DNA from: RGIG4097 sp964637515
Lineage (GTDB): Bacteria; Bacillota; Clostridia; Christensenellales; CAG-917
DNA: 7,393 bases
Assembly: GCA_964637515.1 (NCBI GenBank)
Contig: CAZWUI010000029.1
Coordinates: 1-7,393, forward strand
Direction of reading: 5' to 3'
The position numbers were made by a program, and so were the translations under genes. This document shows, in pieces, positions 5,101-7,393 of the stretch. The stretch's first letter is position 1; the number at the start of each line of letters is the position of its first letter. Below the pieces are notes generated by a model that saw only the letters and a program-made list of their open reading frames with translations, was not told the origin of the DNA and searched no databases.

Positions 5101-6003
5101 ATGGCAACTACAAAAGGTGGTCTTGGCGGAAAGGGTATTTCGGCACTGTTTCAAGACAACAAAGAAAACGTGAAAGTTGATCTTGAAGGCGCGGCGGCAA
5201 TCGAGGTTGATATTACTCTGATTGATAGAAACCCCGATCAACCGAGAAAAAAATTCGACGATAGCGCACTCAAAGAAATGGCTAAATCGGTTGAAACCTA
5301 CGGTGTTTTGCAACCCCTTCTCGTGAAAAAAATCGAGGGTGATCAAACAAGATATATGATCATCGCAGGCGAACGTCGTTTTAGAGCAGCTTATATGGCG
5401 GGACTTAAAAAAGTGCCTGTCATCGTTAAGGATCTGACCGATCAACAAATCCAAGAAATTTCACTCATTGAAAACTTGCACCGTATGGATTTGAACGCTA
5501 TCGAAGCGGCGGAAGGTATGCGTGAACTTATGGAAGGTTACGGACTCACTCAAGAAGACGTTGCGGAAAGAATCGGTAAATCTCGCCCTTACGTCACAAA
5601 CACTCTCCGTCTTCTCCAACTTCCCGACGAAGTCACTGAAATGGTAAGAAACGGTGAACTTTCCCCGGGACACGCACGCACTTTGATTTCGATTGATGAC
5701 AAGGAATATCTAATCACTCTTGCAAAACAAGCGTGCGATAATAAACTCACCGTACGTGAACTTGAAACGAAAGTACGTCTTTATTTCACTAGAAAAGAAA
5801 TTCAAAAAGGACCGAGAAAGAAAGAACCGCTTTCCCTTGAACTTAAAGAATTTGTCGGTGATATGAAACGCATCTTCGCAACGAAGGTTAAAATAGTAGG
5901 AAATTCAACGAAGGGTAGAATTTATATCGACTACTTCAATAAGGATGATCTTGAGAGAATCCACGATGTGATTCAGATACTAAAATACAACGACAAACTT
6001 TAA
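5101..6003 (+). CDS. parB: Chromosome-partitioning protein ParB (Spo0J)
   Basis: ParB is a CTP-dependent DNA clamp that loads at parS sites near the origin, recruits SMC and stimulates ParA. The 300 residues begin with a basic, glycine-rich MATTKGGLGGKG, the usual site of contact with ParA. The ParB/sulfiredoxin-like domain starts at IDRNPDQPRKKF (41-52) and includes the CTP-binding GERRFRA (90-96) and the phosphate motif ENLHRMDLNAIEAA (124-137). The helix-turn-helix is LTQEDVAERIGKSRPYVTN (149-167), followed by GHAR (190-193), and a C-terminal dimerisation segment closes the protein. The phosphate motif departs from the common ENxQREDLNPIEEA at several sites (H for Q, M for E, A for P, A for E). 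The key E124 and N125 are kept, so CTP binding is still expected. The alternative ATG at 5095 is too close to the ribosome site. Confidence 0.96.
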   Translation: MATTKGGLGGKGISALFQDNKENVKVDLEGAAAIEVDITLIDRNPDQPRKKFDDSALKEMAKSVETYGVLQPLLVKKIEGDQTRYMIIAGERRFRAAYMAGLKKVPVIVKDLTDQQIQEISLIENLHRMDLNAIEAAEGMRELMEGYGLTQEDVAERIGKSRPYVTNTLRLLQLPDEVTEMVRNGELSPGHARTLISIDDKEYLITLAKQACDNKLTVRELETKVRLYFTRKEIQKGPRKKEPLSLELKEFVGDMKRIFATKVKIVGNSTKGRIYIDYFNKDDLERIHDVIQILKYNDKL

Positions 6004-6012
6004 TGTGGATAA
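6004..6012 (-). promoter_or_regulatory. DnaA box (perfect)
   Basis: The minus strand reads TTATCCACA, the exact consensus, starting one base after the parB stop codon. It pairs with the plus-strand box at 6043 in an inverted arrangement. Confidence 0.75.
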
Positions 6013-6042
6013 AACTGCGGAAATGTTGATTAATTCTTCATT

Positions 6043-6051
6043 TTATCCACC
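6043..6051 (+). promoter_or_regulatory. DnaA box (8 of 9)
   Basis: TTATCCACC differs from the consensus only at the last base. Together with the first box it forms a 10-bp perfect inverted repeat (6005-6014 with 6041-6050). Confidence 0.65.
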
Positions 6052-6087
6052 GTTTGATAACATAGGTAGCAAAATAAAAAACAAAAT

Positions 6088-6106
6088 ATCTTGTAAAAAA
6101 CAAGAT
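6088..6106. repeat. Perfect 7-bp hairpin in the origin-like gap
   Basis: ATCTTGT (6088-6094) pairs with ACAAGAT (6100-6106) over a five-A loop. There is no T-tract on the plus strand; on the minus strand it is followed by T-rich sequence, but no minus-strand gene precedes it. It may be a weak end for parB transcripts or a structural part of the origin. Confidence 0.55.
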
Positions 6107-6146
6107 TAAATATCACAATAAGTTGTGTAGTGAGAGATTTTTCCAC

Positions 6147-6175
6147 TTGTCAACACTCCTTATATATGATATTAT
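6147..6175 (+). promoter_or_regulatory. dnaN promoter
   Basis: -35 TTGTCA (6147-6152, five of six), 17-bp spacer, -10 TATTAT (6170-6175, five of six) with an extended TGA before it (6167-6169). Transcription should begin near 6182, giving a leader of about 32 bases with a modest AGG-type ribosome site at 6204-6206. A weak DnaA-box match at 6139-6147 abuts the -35. dnaN is normally read from the dnaA promoter; here it has its own. Confidence 0.75.
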
Positions 6176-6213
6176 TATTAAAAATAATAAACAATAAATA
6201 AATAGGCGCGAAT

Positions 6214-7314
6214 ATGAAAGTTATCTGCAATGGAAATGAATTAAGCGATGCACTCCAAAGAGTTGTAAAAGCACTCCCCGTGAAGAGAGGAAACCCTGTG
6301 TTTGAATGTGTCAAGGTTGTTGCAAAAGAAGACACACTTACGCTTTTTGCGACCGATCTTGAACTTGCAATCGAGAAAAAAATCAATGCGGAAGTATTGA
6401 TCGAAGGCACCGTTGTCGTCCCCGGAAAACTTTTTGCGGATTATGCAAAACGTATCTCAGAAGAGCAAATCGAACTTGACGGCACCGATGAAAACAAACT
6501 TTTCATAAAATATCTCGACAGTGAAGTTTTCATCAACTGCATGAATGCGGACGAATATCCAGTCATCAAAGACGTCGAAAAGGATAAGTCTTTCATCATT
6601 CTAAAAAAGGACCTCAAAGAACTCATCAACAAAGTCAAATTTAATGTAGCGGTTGATGAAGCGCGTCCTTCTCTCCGTGGTATTTGCTTGAATATCAAAG
6701 GCGAAGAAATCGAAGGTGTTGCATCCGACGGTTTCAGACTTGCACTTTCACGTCAACCTATCAAAAACAACGGTATAATCGAAAAAATCGTCGTCCCCGT
6801 CAAGAGTATGAACGAACTCTGCTCTCTTATTGATGATGACAATGAAACTATAACCGTCTATATTGACAATAATTTCATAATGGTAGACCTCTTCCACACC
6901 AAACTCGTATCTAGACTCATTTCGGAAGATTATATCTCTTATGAAAAAATCATCCCCAACGTGTTCACCACTGAAGTCACCATCGACAAAAAACAATTTG
7001 AAAACAGTATTGAACGTGTATCACTCATCAATCGTTCCGAGAAAAAAGCGTACGTGAAAATGGAAATCAAAGAAGATTCCATTTCTCTCAACGCTCACAG
7101 TGAAGACGGTGAAGTCAACGAAAAAGTCACAATCGGACTTAAAGGCAAAGATTTGACGATTGGTTTCAACAGCAAATATATCAGTGAAAGTATGAAAGCA
7201 ATCTCCGATGCGTTTATCACTCTCAACTTCACTTCGTCGACCGCACCCGGAATCATCAAAGGTGAACAAGATAATTGGCTTTATTTGATTCTTCCCCTTC
7301 GTGTGATTGGTTAA
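6214..7314 (+). CDS. dnaN: DNA polymerase III beta subunit (sliding clamp)
   Basis: DnaN forms a ring dimer around DNA that tethers the replicative polymerase and serves as a docking platform for ligase, repair and regulatory proteins. The 366 residues match the full family length, with three clamp domains at about 1-120, 121-248 and 249-366. Recognisable stretches are ATDLELAI (46-53), VVVPGKLFADY (67-77), MNADEYPVI (110-118), RPSLRGICLNI (151-161), VASDGFRLALSR (169-180, with F where many clamps have H), and the C-terminal YLILPLRVIG. That last segment builds the partner-binding pocket and extends two residues past the usual end. The gene has its own promoter and terminator and so appears to be transcribed alone. 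dnaA, normally directly upstream, is replaced by parB and the origin-like gap. recF does not follow within the window. Confidence 0.97.
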   Translation: MKVICNGNELSDALQRVVKALPVKRGNPVFECVKVVAKEDTLTLFATDLELAIEKKINAEVLIEGTVVVPGKLFADYAKRISEEQIELDGTDENKLFIKYLDSEVFINCMNADEYPVIKDVEKDKSFIILKKDLKELINKVKFNVAVDEARPSLRGICLNIKGEEIEGVASDGFRLALSRQPIKNNGIIEKIVVPVKSMNELCSLIDDDNETITVYIDNNFIMVDLFHTKLVSRLISEDYISYEKIIPNVFTTEVTIDKKQFENSIERVSLINRSEKKAYVKMEIKEDSISLNAHSEDGEVNEKVTIGLKGKDLTIGFNSKYISESMKAISDAFITLNFTSSTAPGIIKGEQDNWLYLILPLRVIG

Positions 7315-7352
7315 AATCAATACTTATAATAAAATTAAAACAAATAATAAAA

Positions 7353-7382
7353 TGCGCCGTAATTAAATTTACGGCGTTTTTT
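7353..7382 (+). terminator. Rho-independent terminator after dnaN
   Basis: CGCCGTAA (7355-7362) pairs perfectly with TTACGGCG (7369-7376) over a six-base loop and is followed by six T's (7377-7382). It lies 38 bases after the stop and separates dnaN from whatever comes next. The rest of the window to 7393 is AT-rich with no visible feature. Confidence 0.9.
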
Positions 7383-7393
7383 ATATTATAAAT

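Larger units (their letters stand above)
6004..6213. other. Candidate replication-origin segment (oriC-like), parB-dnaN gap
   Basis: The gap is strongly AT-rich and holds a perfect DnaA box on the minus strand (6004-6012), an 8-of-9 box on the plus strand (6043-6051), weaker 7-of-9 matches at 6024-6032 and 6139-6147, a 7-bp hairpin (6088-6106), and a run of A+T only from about 6169 to 6203 that could melt easily. TTATTATTA at 6172-6180 could be read as DnaA-trio-like, although it is far from a good box. Bacillota origins lie beside dnaA, dnaN or both. Here dnaN is present and dnaA is not, so this could be the working origin, one half of a bipartite origin, or a remnant. Confidence 0.5.

Noticed and set aside
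6088..6106. Hairpin as a standard terminator of parB
   Set aside because: There is no T-tract after the stem on the plus strand, so it does not meet the usual form; it is listed only as a repeat.
4268..7314. G/C skew switch between parA and dnaN as origin evidence
   Set aside because: Counting a few 60-base blocks by eye gave G above C in parA, mixed values in parB and C at or above G in dnaN. Codon choice confounds this over so short a span, so it was not used.

Overview
The window reads as a stretch of a low-to-moderate G+C Gram-positive (Bacillota, Clostridia-like) chromosome close to the replication origin. The support is the rsmG-parA-parB-dnaN gene order, GGAGG/AAGGAG-type ribosome binding sites, sigma-A-like promoters, a LuxS of the Firmicute/Bifidobacterium type, and a BspA-like leucine-rich-repeat surface protein of the kind common in uncultivated gut Clostridia. 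Genus cannot be fixed from sequence alone.

Layout. Bases 2-325 are the 3' end of a BspA-like repeat protein, closed by a strong hairpin terminator (351-377). Bases 378-597 form a gap with a G+C-richer, inverted-repeat-bearing segment that is open in both directions (a 35-codon minus-strand frame at 428-535); it looks like an intergenic element, not an ordinary gene. On the minus strand, mtnN (1763-1032) and luxS (1035-598) overlap by four bases and form the SAH-detoxification / AI-2 pathway. A divergent promoter region (1764-1900) separates them from a plus-strand pair: an SLC45-like MFS transporter (1901-3409) and rsmG (3411-4109). rsmG ends in a terminator whose loop holds its stop codon. 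A 158-bp gap then carries ParB-site-like half sites and the parA promoter. parA (4268-5035) and parB (5101-6003) follow. The 210-bp AT-rich gap 6004-6213 carries an inverted pair of DnaA boxes and a strong promoter, then dnaN (6214-7314) with its own terminator (7353-7382).

How the genes work together. MtnN removes adenine from S-adenosylhomocysteine and LuxS splits the S-ribosylhomocysteine product, returning homocysteine and giving the AI-2 precursor. RsmG modifies 16S rRNA. ParA and ParB segregate the origin region. DnaN is the sliding clamp. The usual neighbour dnaA is absent between parB and dnaN although DnaA boxes are there.

The most notable signals are regulatory. The MFS gene and parA both lack a Shine-Dalgarno and have extended -10 elements exactly six bases before the ATG, predicting leaderless mRNAs; mtnN has the same promoter geometry with its GGAGG at the predicted 5' end of the transcript. 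I found no convincing wholly new multi-gene system. The origin-like gap without dnaA and the unidentified element at about 405-564 are the best places for a second look.
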